From NCBI RefSeq assembly GCF_000720135.1, contig NZ_JOIU01000052.1:1-26237 (forward strand): DNA of 26,237 nucleotides. The letters are read 5' to 3'. This DNA comes from Streptomyces sp. NRRL S-1022 (GTDB taxonomy: Bacteria; Actinomycetota; Actinomycetes; Streptomycetales; Streptomycetaceae). Below, piece after piece: positions 1-7,508 of this stretch. Under the pieces are notes generated by a model that saw only the letters and a list, made by a program, of their open reading frames with translations, had not been told where the DNA came from and ran no database searches. Each line of letters begins with the position of its first letter. Within the stretch, counting starts at the first letter, position 1. Made by a program: the position numbers and the translations under genes.

Positions 1-104
1 AGCTTCGACAACTCCCGCGCGTCCTTCGGCGCCACCCGGGACGGATCCGCGATCTCCGGAACGTCCACCGCACGTCCAGCGGTCTGCACGGTCGTCGTCG
101 GCAT
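1..104 (-). CDS. SigB/SigF-type RNA polymerase sigma factor, N-terminal fragment
   Basis: Only the first 34 complete codons are inside the window; the gene runs off the left edge. Reading the minus strand from the ATG at 104, the peptide starts MPTTTVQTAGRAVDVPEIAD and continues into a stretch ending APKDARELSKL. That Pro/Val-rich leader followed by 'DP(S)xVAPKDARxLSK' is characteristic of the N-terminus of Streptomyces SigB/SigF/SigG-type stress and sporulation sigma factors, just before region 2. The ATG is preceded by GAGAGGGA at a suitable distance. A second ATG three bases upstream is followed at once by a stop, so it is not the start. Which member of the family this is cannot be decided from the fragment. 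The identification is from family knowledge on a short stretch, so it is good but not certain. Confidence 0.75.
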   Translation of the reverse strand, partial: MPTTTVQTAGRAVDVPEIADPSRVAPKDARELSK

Positions 105-176
105 CACATGTCCCTCTCAGGCGATCGGCCCCGTCTCGCCGGTCCATTGTCCGGCAAGCCCGCGTCTACCCCGTAT

Positions 177-219
177 TCCGGCCGGCATTCCCGGCATTCC
201 TCGGAGAGGGCCGGCCGGA
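177..219 (-). terminator. Candidate hairpin terminator downstream of the M28 peptidase
   Basis: CCGGCCGG at 178-185 is complementary to CCGGCCGG at 211-218, giving a stem of about 10 bp with a 23-nt loop. It lies 9 to 51 bases beyond the stop codon of the M28 gene and has no U-tract. The same interval must hold the promoter of the sigma gene to its left. Confidence 0.4.
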
Positions 220-227
220 GTCGCGGC

Positions 228-1991
228 TCAGCTCGTCGTCAGGGTGACGTCGTCGACGACGAAGCTGGTCTGGAGGCTGGAGTCCTCGGTGGCGGTGAAG
301 GTCAGCGTGATCTGCCGGCCGAGGTACTGGCTCAGGTCCAGGGTGCGCTCGGTGTACCCCGTGGCCGCGTCGGCGTTGGAGTACGTCTGCTTCACGGTCC
401 CGTCGACCTTGACCTGGAAGGTGTCGTACGCCGTCGTGCCCGACTCGGCGGTGTCGGCGTGCAGCCAGTACTTCAGGGTCGCCCTGGTGCAGCCTGACGG
501 GACGGTCACGGTCTGGCCGACGGTGTCGGTGGCCGCGTAGCCGTAGCCCGCGAGCCAGGCGTAGCGGGTACCGGAGTGCGCGGACTGGCCGCTGAACGTG
601 CCGATCGCACCGGTGTCACCCGTCCACGGCGACGTACCGCTCTCGAACCCGCCGTTGGAGACGGCCTGGGAGGCCGTGCAGCCGCCCGCGCCCTTGACGG
701 TGAGCGTGTACGAGGCGGTGTGCGTGGTGGTACCGGTACCGGTGCCGGTGATCGTGAGCGGGTACGTGCCGGGCGGCACGGAGGAGCCGACGGAGACCGT
801 CGCCGTGGAGGAGGCGCCGGAGGTCACCGAGGCCGGGCTGAAGGAGACCGTGACGCCCGAGGGGGCGCCCGAGGCGGACAGGGTCACCGTCTGCGCCGAG
901 CCGCTGGTGGTGGCCGTGGAGACGGTGGTGGTCAGCGAGGTGCCCGGGTCGGTGCTGCCGGTGGCGGGGCTCGCCGAGACCGAGAAGTCGTTCGTGGGGG
1001 CGGTGTCCGCGACCGCCTGCTTCCACAGCGTGTAGGCGACGCCGTCGGCGCTGCGGTTCAGCCCGGTGGCGTTGATGTTGGCGGTGGTGTCGCAGGAGGA
1101 GTGGTAGCAGCCGTCGTACGCGGCGCCTGCCGTACCGCCCCACTTGGCCGCCTGCGCCGAGGTCTTGCGGGCGCTCGCGCCCATGGCGTAGCCGGAGGTC
1201 GGGATGCCGTAGTTCTCGAAGGAGTAGTCGTCGGAGCGGCCCGCGCCCTCGGTGTTCTCCTCGGGCTGGAGGTTCAGCGAGTCCCAGTACGCCTTCATGG
1301 GCGCGGCGGCGGCGGAGGTGATGTGGTTGATGAAGTAGCCGCCGTTGGGCGAGGCGACCATGTCGAAGTTGTAGTAGGCCTTGATCGCCGTGCGCTGCGC
1401 GGAGGTCAGCGAACGGGCGTAGAAGTCCGAGCCGTTGAGGCCCTGCTCCTCGTCCGTCCACCAGCCGAAGCGGACGCGCGCGGCCATCGACGGCTTGGTC
1501 TCGGCCAGTTTGAGCGCGACCTCCAGGAGGGTCGCGCTGCCGGAGCCGTTGTCGTTGATGCCGGGTCCGGCGGAGACGCTGTCCAGGTGGGAGCCGAACA
1601 TGTAGACCTTCGACGCGTCGCCCTGGGGCCACTCGGCGATCAGGTTGGGCCCGGCGCCGCTGGTGCAGCCGGAGGTGCAGGCCTGCTCGGTGACGGTGTA
1701 ACCGGCCGCCTGGAGCTTGCCCTTCACATAGGCGACCGAGTCACGGTAGCCCTGGGTGGTGGACCTGCGGTTGCCGCCGTTGCGGCTGGCTATGGCGTTG
1801 AGTTCGGTGAGGTGCGCCTGTACCCGGCTGACGTCGATGTCGGGTACGGTCGCGGCCGCGGCCGGGGCAGCCGCCGCCGTGGCGTGGCCGCCGGGGGCCG
1901 CCTGGGCGCTCGCGGGCAGCAGGGTGAGGCCCGCGGCGGCCGTGGCCAGGGCGAGGCCGGCCAGGGAGAGTCTTCGGGGTCGTAGCACCAT
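228..1991 (-). CDS. Secreted M28-family zinc aminopeptidase with C-terminal accessory domains
   Basis: 587-aa exported metallo-aminopeptidase of the Streptomyces griseus aminopeptidase (SGAP) type, which removes N-terminal residues from peptides outside the cell. Residues 1-31 are a signal peptide (RPRR, hydrophobic core, AxA). The catalytic domain spans about 50-330. Its metal ligands are visible: His135 (SHLDS), Asp147 (GINDNGSG), Glu182 with catalytic Glu181 (TDEEQG), Asp210 (NFDMV) and His297 preceded by Tyr296 (CYHSSC). These fall at a constant offset of 50 from the published SGAP residues (85, 97, 131/132, 160, 246/247), so the active site is complete. Residues 335-435 are a Ser/Thr-rich Ig-like domain and 440-587 a beta-sandwich that resembles carbohydrate-binding or convertase-type modules. 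The ATG at 1991 has AAGGAG just upstream. Transcribed divergently from the PI-PLC gene. Confidence 0.93.
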   Translation of the reverse strand: MVLRPRRLSLAGLALATAAAGLTLLPASAQAAPGGHATAAAAPAAAATVPDIDVSRVQAHLTELNAIASRNGGNRRSTTQGYRDSVAYVKGKLQAAGYTVTEQACTSGCTSGAGPNLIAEWPQGDASKVYMFGSHLDSVSAGPGINDNGSGSATLLEVALKLAETKPSMAARVRFGWWTDEEQGLNGSDFYARSLTSAQRTAIKAYYNFDMVASPNGGYFINHITSAAAAPMKAYWDSLNLQPEENTEGAGRSDDYSFENYGIPTSGYAMGASARKTSAQAAKWGGTAGAAYDGCYHSSCDTTANINATGLNRSADGVAYTLWKQAVADTAPTNDFSVSASPATGSTDPGTSLTTTVSTATTSGSAQTVTLSASGAPSGVTVSFSPASVTSGASSTATVSVGSSVPPGTYPLTITGTGTGTTTHTASYTLTVKGAGGCTASQAVSNGGFESGTSPWTGDTGAIGTFSGQSAHSGTRYAWLAGYGYAATDTVGQTVTVPSGCTRATLKYWLHADTAESGTTAYDTFQVKVDGTVKQTYSNADAATGYTERTLDLSQYLGRQITLTFTATEDSSLQTSFVVDDVTLTTS

Positions 1992-2063
1992 GTCTCCTTG
2001 TGGGGTGGAGGAAACGGGAGGCGGGCGCCGGCCTGGGTGGGCCGTGCCGCTTCACCCTGATGA

Positions 2064-2075
2064 GCATGCGCATGC
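2064..2075. promoter_or_regulatory. 12-bp perfect palindrome in the M28/PI-PLC divergent region
   Basis: GCATGCGCATGC is a perfect palindrome about 75 bases upstream of the M28 start. It could be an operator; no regulator can be named. Confidence 0.25.
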
Positions 2076-2150
2076 CAAGACCGGTTCAAGCCTCCGCGCG
2101 CCAGACCGGCCGGATGCGTGCCGCCTGGTGCACCATGTTCCTCCCGGGGC

Positions 2151-2162
2151 TACCGTACGGTA
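2151..2162. promoter_or_regulatory. TACCGTACGGTA palindrome upstream of the PI-PLC gene
   Basis: A perfect 12-bp palindrome centred about 60 bases before the PI-PLC start codon, in the 225-bp divergent region shared with the M28 gene. Its position fits a regulator site near the promoter of either gene. No matching regulator is recognised. Confidence 0.35.
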
Positions 2163-2216
2163 ACCGCGCGGCCCTACGCTGCCGTCAACTCGGCGACAGC
2201 GAAGGGAAGTTCGGGG

Positions 2217-3248
2217 ATGCGTGGATTGAGACGGCTGGCGGCGCTCGCGGGGGCCGCGGCTCTGCTGGCGGTGGCACCGGGCAACGCACAGGCGGCGTCG
2301 CCGAAGTTCTCCGAGACGACGGCCATCGGCACGCACAACGCGTACGACAAGTCCAAGTACACGTACTTCGCACAGGCGCTGGACTCCGGCGCCTCACTGC
2401 TGGAACTGGACGTCTACGCCGACACCCTCAGCCACCGCTGGCGGGTCAGCCACAGCAACCCGCTGGGCAACGACAACAACTGCGAGGCGGCGAAGACCCC
2501 CGGCGAGCTGTACAGCAAGAGCCGCAACCAGGACCTCGGCAGCTGCCTGGACAACATGGCCGCCTGGAACCAGCTCCACCCCGACCACCCGCCGATCCTC
2601 GTCAAGGTGGAGCTGAAGGTCGGGTTCAACAACAACGCGGGCCTCGGACCGGACGAGTTCGACACGCTCGTGGCACAGAAACTGGGCGCCGGCGTCTACA
2701 AGCCGGCCGACCTGCTCGGCGGGACGTACCCCACGCTGGACGCGGCGGCGAAGGCCAACGCCTGGCCCGCCCGGGACTCCCTCAGGGGCAAGTTCCTCTT
2801 CGACCTGATCCCGGGCACGGTGGAGCAGTCCAACCCGTTCGACCACTACTGGACGGACGAGGAGTACGGCGACCACCTGCGCGACCTCTCCGCGGCCGGG
2901 AACATCTCGGCGGCCCAGGCCTTCCCGGCCGTGCTCGGCGCGGCGAACGGCGATCCGCGCACCAGCCGCTACGACGCCTCGATCCGCCCCTGGTTCGTGT
3001 TCTTCGACGGTGACGCGGCCGCCTACGTCAACAACGGCTACGACACCTCGTTCTACTCCGCGAACCACTACATCCTCATCGCCACGGACGCCCACGGCGT
3101 GTCCCCGGCGATCTCCTCCACCAACCCGACGGACGCCGAAGTCGCCGCGCGGCTGGCCCTCCTGGCCGGGAAGCACGCGAGCCTGATCACCTCGGACTGG
3201 TCGGCGAAGTCCGCGTCGGTGCTGAGTTCGGTGACCACCCGGAGCTGA
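2217..3248 (+). CDS. Secreted Ca2+-dependent phosphatidylinositol-specific phospholipase C-like protein
   Basis: 343-aa exported enzyme predicted to cleave phosphatidylinositol or a related phosphodiester. The ATG at 2217 is chosen because it starts a clean signal peptide (residues 1-27, MRGLRRLAALAG, cleavage near AQA-A) and has AGGGAAG about 10 bases upstream. The longer frame from 2118 adds only non-conserved residues. Motifs: GTHNAY with His40, LELDVY at 63-67, and VSHSNP with His79. The 39-residue spacing between the two histidines matches the two catalytic histidines I recall for Streptomyces antibioticus PI-PLC (37 and 76), supporting the Ca2+-dependent PI-PLC (PI-PLC1-like) group. The short GH25 gene follows after 36 bases on the same strand and may be co-transcribed. 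The actual substrate is unknown. Confidence 0.85.
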   Translation: MRGLRRLAALAGAAALLAVAPGNAQAASPKFSETTAIGTHNAYDKSKYTYFAQALDSGASLLELDVYADTLSHRWRVSHSNPLGNDNNCEAAKTPGELYSKSRNQDLGSCLDNMAAWNQLHPDHPPILVKVELKVGFNNNAGLGPDEFDTLVAQKLGAGVYKPADLLGGTYPTLDAAAKANAWPARDSLRGKFLFDLIPGTVEQSNPFDHYWTDEEYGDHLRDLSAAGNISAAQAFPAVLGAANGDPRTSRYDASIRPWFVFFDGDAAAYVNNGYDTSFYSANHYILIATDAHGVSPAISSTNPTDAEVAARLALLAGKHASLITSDWSAKSASVLSSVTTRS

Positions 3249-3284
3249 GGTTCCGGACAGCGGCTCGCGGGGGACAACCCTCAC

Positions 3285-3839
3285 ATGCTGCATGGCATCG
3301 ACGTGAGCGTCTTCCAGTCCTCCTCCTACGGAACGGACGGCCTCTCCTTCGCCTTCATCAAGGCGACGGAGGGCCGTTCGTACGTCAATCCCCGGCTGAC
3401 CGCGCAGACGAAGACCGCCCGCGACGCCGGACTGGTCGTCGGCTTCTACCACTTCCTGTGGCCGGGCGACCTCACCGCCCAGGCCGAGTACTTCCTCCGC
3501 CACGCCCCGGACCGCGCCGGCGACATCCTCGCGGTCGACTGGGAGACCACGGGCGACGGAACGCACGCGAGCAACGCGGAGAAGGACCGCTTCCTGCGCA
3601 AGCTGAAGGAGTTACGGCCGCACAACCGGGTCGTGCTCTACTGCAACCGGCACTTCTGGCTCGACCTCGACACGACCTCCTATGCCGGGGACGGGCTGTG
3701 GATCGCCGACTACGTCACCGCGGGCAAGCCGCGCATCAAGGCGAAGTGGCGGTTCCACCAGTACACCAGCGAACCCCACGACAAGGACGTGGCGGACTTC
3801 GCGAGCAAGGCGGCGCTGAAGGAGTGGGCCACCCCCTAG
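3285..3839 (+). CDS. GH25-family lysozyme (muramidase)-like protein with a TTA codon
   Basis: 184-aa single-domain glycoside hydrolase family 25 protein, expected to cut the MurNAc-GlcNAc bond of peptidoglycan. The family landmarks are present in order: GIDVS with Asp6 near the N-terminus, AVDWE with Asp85 and Glu87 (catalytic pair), Trp/Tyr-rich strands (LWIADY, FHQYTS) and a C-terminal Asp168/Asp171 region. At 184 residues it is close to a bare catalytic barrel. No signal peptide is visible, so export must be by another route or it acts intracellularly. Codon 110 (3612-3614) is TTA, which in Streptomyces is read by the bldA tRNA, so translation is probably delayed to differentiation. It lies 36 bp behind the PI-PLC gene. 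No strong ribosome site is seen before the ATG beyond a GGGGGA at 3269-3274. Confidence 0.88.
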   Translation: MLHGIDVSVFQSSSYGTDGLSFAFIKATEGRSYVNPRLTAQTKTARDAGLVVGFYHFLWPGDLTAQAEYFLRHAPDRAGDILAVDWETTGDGTHASNAEKDRFLRKLKELRPHNRVVLYCNRHFWLDLDTTSYAGDGLWIADYVTAGKPRIKAKWRFHQYTSEPHDKDVADFASKAALKEWATP

Positions 3840-3862
3840 GGGCCGGGCGCGGGCCCGGCCCC
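3839..3862. terminator. Bidirectional hairpin terminator between convergent genes
   Basis: GGGGCCGGGC pairs with GCCCGGCCCC (10-bp perfect stem, 4-nt loop). It begins at the last base of the GH25 stop codon and lies 6 bases from the end of the convergent oxidoreductase gene. Confidence 0.65.
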
Positions 3863-3867
3863 GGACA

Positions 3868-4530
3868 TCAGCCCCGGAAGTCGGCCGGGCGTTCCGGGGA
3901 GGCTTCGGCCAGGGCCTTCTCCACGGCGGGCCGGCCGGCCCGGAGACCGTACACCGGGGTGCCGGGCTGCTGGCGCCAGGAGTCGGCGATGGTGCCGGCG
4001 TCGACCGTGTCGAAGCCCAGTTCGTCGATCAGGGCGCGGACCTTCTGCTTGGCGGCCTCGTCGTCGCCGGCGACCGGGAGGGCCATGCGGTCGGGGTCGC
4101 CCGCGGGGCGGTGCCGGTCCAGGATGTCCTGGGCGTAGGTGCCGTTGAAGGCCTTGATCACCGGGTGGCCGAGGTGCCGCTCGGTCCAGCGGCTCTCGGT
4201 GAGGCCCTCGTCCTCGATGGCCGCGATCCGGCCGTCCCGCTGCTGCGGGTAGTAGTTGCCGGTGTCGATCACCGCGGCTCCCTCGGCCGCGCCGTCCAGC
4301 AGACCCGCGGGCAGGGCCGGGACCGCCTTCAGGGGAACGGTGACGACGACCACCTCGGCGCCCTTGGCCGCGTCCTCGGCCCGGACCGCGGTGGCGCCGG
4401 TCTCCTCGGCCAGTTCCCGGAGTGTCGCGGGGCCGCGGGAGTTCGCGACGGAGACGTCGTGGCCGAGAGCGGTGAGCCGCCGGGTGAGGTTGCCGCCGAT
4501 GTTTCCCGCGCCGATGATGCCGATCTTCAT
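3868..4530 (-). CDS. NADPH-dependent F420 reductase-like oxidoreductase (Rossmann fold)
   Basis: 220-aa cytoplasmic protein of the F420H2:NADP+ oxidoreductase-like family (COG2085). The N-terminal dinucleotide-binding loop is clear: MKIGIIGAGNIGG with GxGxxG at 7-12, then VANSRGP at 28-34, whose Ser-Arg pair after the second beta strand is typical of NADP(H) preference in this family. The rest has the usual layout of a short Rossmann domain and helical tail (DTGNYYPQ, KAFNGTYA, ALPVAGDD, FDTVDAG). Full length for the family. Whether it uses F420 or another hydride acceptor cannot be told from sequence. It is transcribed alone; the direct repeat TGCATG-TGCATG lies 22-33 bases before its start. 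Confidence 0.85.
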   Translation of the reverse strand: MKIGIIGAGNIGGNLTRRLTALGHDVSVANSRGPATLRELAEETGATAVRAEDAAKGAEVVVVTVPLKAVPALPAGLLDGAAEGAAVIDTGNYYPQQRDGRIAAIEDEGLTESRWTERHLGHPVIKAFNGTYAQDILDRHRPAGDPDRMALPVAGDDEAAKQKVRALIDELGFDTVDAGTIADSWRQQPGTPVYGLRAGRPAVEKALAEASPERPADFRG

Positions 4531-4551
4531 GGCTGGCCTTCCGGATGTCGA

Positions 4552-4563
4552 TGCATGTGCATG
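4552..4563. promoter_or_regulatory. Tandem TGCATG repeat upstream of the F420 reductase-like gene
   Basis: Two adjacent TGCATG copies, extended by GC to an imperfect palindrome, sit just upstream of the start codon at 4530. The position is that of an operator overlapping the promoter or leader. The regulator is unknown. Confidence 0.3.
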
Positions 4564-4622
4564 CTTCTGTCGTCCGGGTCAACCTCATGCCGGCGCGGCC
4601 TATTCCGCGCTGCCGCCGAACG

Positions 4623-4670
4623 GACGGCAGGGGGCGCCCGTTCCGGCCGGAACGGGCGCCCCCTGCCGTC
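4623..4670 (-). terminator. 48-bp perfect palindrome, hairpin terminator of the EF-hand gene
   Basis: Every base from 4623 to 4670 pairs with its partner around centre 4646.5 (24-bp arms, no mismatch). It begins 7 bases beyond the stop of the EF-hand gene and has no U-tract, as is common for Streptomyces terminators. It also faces the promoter side of the F420 reductase-like gene and would insulate it. Confidence 0.75.
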
Positions 4671-4676
4671 GCCGGG

Positions 4677-4889
4677 TCACTTGTTCAGGTAAGCCCAGAA
4701 CTCGTCGAACGACAGCACCTTGTCGCCGTTGAGGTCGCGGGACGCGATGATGGCCGCCGCGACCGTCTCGGTGACGTTCCAGTCACCTTGCTGCGCCAGG
4801 GCGGACTTGAACTCCGCTGCGGTGATGAATCCGTCACCGTCCGCGTCGATCCGCTGGAACTGCTTGCGTGCTTCCTCGATGTCCGCCAC
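4677..4889 (-). CDS. Small two-EF-hand calcium-binding protein
   Basis: 70-aa acidic cytoplasmic protein with two canonical EF-hand loops: DADGDGFITAAE at 15-26 and DLNGDKVLSFDE at 52-63. Each has Asp at positions 1, Asp/Asn at 3, Asp at 5 and Glu at 12, so both should bind Ca2+. Size and layout match the CabC/CabD-like proteins of Streptomyces; CabC has been linked to calcium effects on spore germination and aerial growth. Which of these is the ortholog is not decided here. The start is a GTG at 4889 with AAGGGG about ten bases upstream. It stands alone and ends at the 48-bp palindromic terminator. Confidence 0.9.
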   Translation of the reverse strand: MADIEEARKQFQRIDADGDGFITAAEFKSALAQQGDWNVTETVAAAIIASRDLNGDKVLSFDEFWAYLNK

Positions 4890-5041
4890 CGATCCGCCCC
4901 TTTTTGTTCGTGTTTCTCATGCCGTGCTGGCGTACTGACGCTGGTCAGATTAACGGCCCGCCGGACACCGGACCGCGCCGACCACCCAGGAGGTCTGCGA
5001 GGCTGGGTCCTTCGGTGGGCGAAACACTCGGGGAGCGGGCC

Positions 5042-5695
5042 GTGGAGACCTTGCGGGACATTCTCGACGCGGCGGCGGCCGGCGTCTTCCCGGCCGCGGA
5101 CGGCGGTACGACGGTCGTACCGCAGCCGTCACCGCGGGACGCCGGGGTGATGTCGTTCACCGGGCACTCGGTGGTCTTCACCGACGAGGACCCGCGGTGG
5201 GTGCGCGAGGCCCTGCGCGGCACGGACTGCGACGCGCTGGCGGCGCCGTTGCACCCCCGGTTCCTGACCGCCCTCATGGACCGGACCGGGCGCCGCGGCG
5301 AGACGGTGGACGCGGTGCTGGTGGCCGGGCCGCTGCCGGGCCGGCCGGCGCTCGCGCTGCGCGGGATCGCGGACCCCGGTCATCCCCGGATCGGCTACGC
5401 CCGGGGGCGCCGCGACGAGGTGCGCGCCTGGACCGCCGAGGGCGGGGTGCTGGTCATGGGACGGGGGGTCGCCGGGCGGCTGGAGGTGTCGGTCGAGGTG
5501 GACGAGGGAGCACAGGACCGGGGGCTCGGCCGGCTGCTGGTGACCGCGGCCAGGCAGCTCGCCGGGGAGCCGCTGTGGGCCCAGGTCGCCCCGGGGAACG
5601 CCCGCAGCCTGCGGGCGTTCCAGGCGGCCGGTTACCGTCCGGTCGGCGCGGAGCTGCTGCTTCAGCGGAAGATGCCGGTGTGCCCCAGTGAGTAG
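5042..5695 (+). CDS. GNAT-family N-acetyltransferase
   Basis: 217-aa protein whose C-terminal half has the GNAT acetyl-CoA-binding signature: a beta strand (LEVSVEV) followed by QDRGLGRLLV, with the Q/RxxGxG loop at about 158-164, and then NARSLRAFQAAGYRPVG, the usual motif B. The substrate is not predictable. The start is uncertain. GTG at 5042 has GGGGAG six bases upstream and is preferred; GTG at 5015 would add nine residues but its AGGAGG lies 21 bases away. The last 34 bases overlap the 3' end of the convergent beta-propeller gene. Confidence 0.8.
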   Translation: METLRDILDAAAAGVFPAADGGTTVVPQPSPRDAGVMSFTGHSVVFTDEDPRWVREALRGTDCDALAAPLHPRFLTALMDRTGRRGETVDAVLVAGPLPGRPALALRGIADPGHPRIGYARGRRDEVRAWTAEGGVLVMGRGVAGRLEVSVEVDEGAQDRGLGRLLVTAARQLAGEPLWAQVAPGNARSLRAFQAAGYRPVGAELLLQRKMPVCPSE

Positions 5696-6846
5696 CGGCC
5701 CGGCTGGGGGTAGACGGCGAGGCCGTGGGGGCCGCTGCCGACCTTGATGCGGGCGACCAGGGCGCCGGTGCGGGTGTCGATGGCGTACACCTCGGCGTTG
5801 TAGCGGCCGGAGAGCCACAGGACCTTGCCGTCGGCGGAGACTCCGCCCATGTCGGGGCTGCCGCCGCCGGGCAGGTGCCACTTCCTGGTGAGCCGGTCCT
5901 GGGTGAAGTCGAACACGGAGATGGTGCCCTCGCCGCGGTTGGAGACGTACATCTCGCGGGAGTCGCGGCTGACGTAGAGGCCGTGGGCGCCCTTGCCGGT
6001 GGCCAGGAACCGGGGCCGGGTGAAGCGGTCGCCGTCGAGGATCCACAGCCCGTTCGCCATCATGTCGGCGATGTAGAACAGCTTGCCGTCCGGGGCGATC
6101 TTGACGTCCTGCGGCATGGCGCCGCGCAGCGGCAGCTTCTCCTGGGCGACGACCTTCATCCGGGCCGTGTCGACCTTGAGGATCTCGCCGCTGAACTCGC
6201 AGGAGACGATGAAGTAGCGGCCGTCGACGGAGAAGTCGGCGTGGTTCACGCCGTAGCAGGTGACGGGGACGGTCTTGACGACCTTCATGGTGTGCGCGTC
6301 CCGGAAGACCAGCTCGCGGTCCATGGAGGCCATGACGACCGCGTACTTGCCGTCGGGCGTGAAGTACAGGTTGTACGGGTCGTGCACGGCGACCGGCTTG
6401 CCGGCCCGGCCGGTGCGCGGGTCGATGGGGGTGAGGCTGTTGCCGAGGTCGTTGTTGACCCACAGGGTCCTCAGGTCCCAGGACGGTACGACGTGCTGGG
6501 GCTGGCGGCCCACCGGGATGGTCTCGACGACCTTGCGGGTCGCGGGGTCGATGACGGTGACGGTGTCGGAGTTGGTGTTCGGCACGTACACCCGGGAGGG
6601 GAAGTCCCGGACCACGGGCGAGAACCGGCCCGGCCGGTCGGCGGCGTACAGGTCGGCCGGGTCCTCGACCGGGGGCATCCCGGGCAGCACGTTCACCCGC
6701 GGCTTGGTCACCCGCGGCGGGACCGGGGCCTTACTGCCGAGGGCCTCGCTCTCGCGGTCCCCGCCGCCACCGCACGCGGAGAGCAGCGTCAGGGCGGTGA
6801 GGGCGGCACCGGCGGCCAGCAGGCGGGCGGCTTTCGTGGTTCGCAT
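5662..6846 (-). CDS. YncE-like beta-propeller lipoprotein
   Basis: 394-aa lipoprotein. Residues 1-25 are a lipoprotein signal with lipobox LLSAC (Cys25). From about residue 80 there are repeated 40-45-residue units of the form 'V(Y/F)VPNTNSDTVTVID...VVETIPVG' and 'SPDGKxLY', i.e. seven-bladed YVTN/YncE propeller blades, ending in a conserved-looking tail (GRYSLGHTGIFR). It probably sits on the outer face of the membrane; its ligand is unknown. Its ATG overlaps the stop of the deacetylase gene (TGATG at 6848-6844), so the two are translationally coupled. It converges with, and overlaps by 34 bases, the acetyltransferase gene. Confidence 0.85.
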   Translation of the reverse strand: MRTTKAARLLAAGAALTALTLLSACGGGGDRESEALGSKAPVPPRVTKPRVNVLPGMPPVEDPADLYAADRPGRFSPVVRDFPSRVYVPNTNSDTVTVIDPATRKVVETIPVGRQPQHVVPSWDLRTLWVNNDLGNSLTPIDPRTGRAGKPVAVHDPYNLYFTPDGKYAVVMASMDRELVFRDAHTMKVVKTVPVTCYGVNHADFSVDGRYFIVSCEFSGEILKVDTARMKVVAQEKLPLRGAMPQDVKIAPDGKLFYIADMMANGLWILDGDRFTRPRFLATGKGAHGLYVSRDSREMYVSNRGEGTISVFDFTQDRLTRKWHLPGGGSPDMGGVSADGKVLWLSGRYNAEVYAIDTRTGALVARIKVGSGPHGLAVYPQPGRYSLGHTGIFR

Positions 6847-7508
6847 CAGCTCAGCAGCTCCGTGGTGGTGACCGCGCGCAGTCCGCGGCGGCCGAGTTCG
6901 GTCAGGACGTCGGGGAGGGCGGCGACCGTGTCCGGGTAGCCGAAGTGCAGGCTCACCACGGATCCGTTGCGCACGCCGGCGAGGACCTCGCGGGTGACGG
7001 CGGCGGCGCCGGGGCGGGTGTAGTCGAGCGAGTCGACGTCGTACGACAGCACGTGCGGGTAGCCGGCGGCGCGGGCCAGCCGGGCCACGAGCGGGGAGGC
7101 GGTGGGGGCGCGGGAGGGGCGGAACCAGGTGCCGATGGAGCCGGTGAGCCGCTTGAGCCGCTCGGCGCAGTCGGTGATCTCCCGGCGGGCGTCCGCCTCG
7201 GCCAGGGTGTTGACGCCGATGTGCCGCTGGGTGTGGTTGCCGAGGTCGTGGCCGCCGTCGAGGATGCGGCGGGCGAGGTCGGGGTGCTCGTCCAGCCAGG
7301 TGCCGACGGCGAGCACGGTGAGCCGGGCGCCGTGCCGCTCGGCCGTGGTGAGCAGGGCGCGGGCGAGGGCGGGGTCGCCCTGGCCGTGGAAGGTGAGGGC
7401 CACCCGGGGGCGGCTGCGCGGGCCGTGGGTGATCTGGGCGGGCAGGCCCGGGTAACCGCGGGGGGCGGCGGCCGCGGAGGGGTGGACGGAAGGGGACGCG
7501 GGGGACAC
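6846..7508 (-). CDS. Polysaccharide deacetylase-family protein, N-terminus apparently lost
   Basis: The frame carries a NodB-homology domain (about 33-215 counted from the GTG at 7508): HDLGNHTQRH with His92 and His96 (metal ligands), WFRPSR at 128-133, and SLHFG at 187-190. The first motif, normally TFDDG, reads TFHGQGDP (39-46), so the usual catalytic Asp/metal-ligand pair is altered; a related Streptomyces subfamily appears to share this. No credible start exists. The frame stays open up to the ATP-binding gene, the only nearby start-like codon is a GTG inside a tandem repeat with no ribosome site, and no signal peptide precedes the domain. Relatives are normally exported. I infer that the 5' end was deleted or that it is expressed as a frameshift fusion. 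It is coupled to the lipoprotein gene. Confidence 0.65.
   Translation of the reverse strand: MSPASPSVHPSAAAAPRGYPGLPAQITHGPRSRPRVALTFHGQGDPALARALLTTAERHGARLTVLAVGTWLDEHPDLARRILDGGHDLGNHTQRHIGVNTLAEADARREITDCAERLKRLTGSIGTWFRPSRAPTASPLVARLARAAGYPHVLSYDVDSLDYTRPGAAAVTREVLAGVRNGSVVSLHFGYPDTVAALPDVLTELGRRGLRAVTTTELLS

Noticed and set aside
5015..5041. GTG at 5015 as the start of the GNAT gene
   Set aside because: Its AGGAGG is too far away (21 bases); GTG 5042 has a well-spaced site. Not fully excluded.
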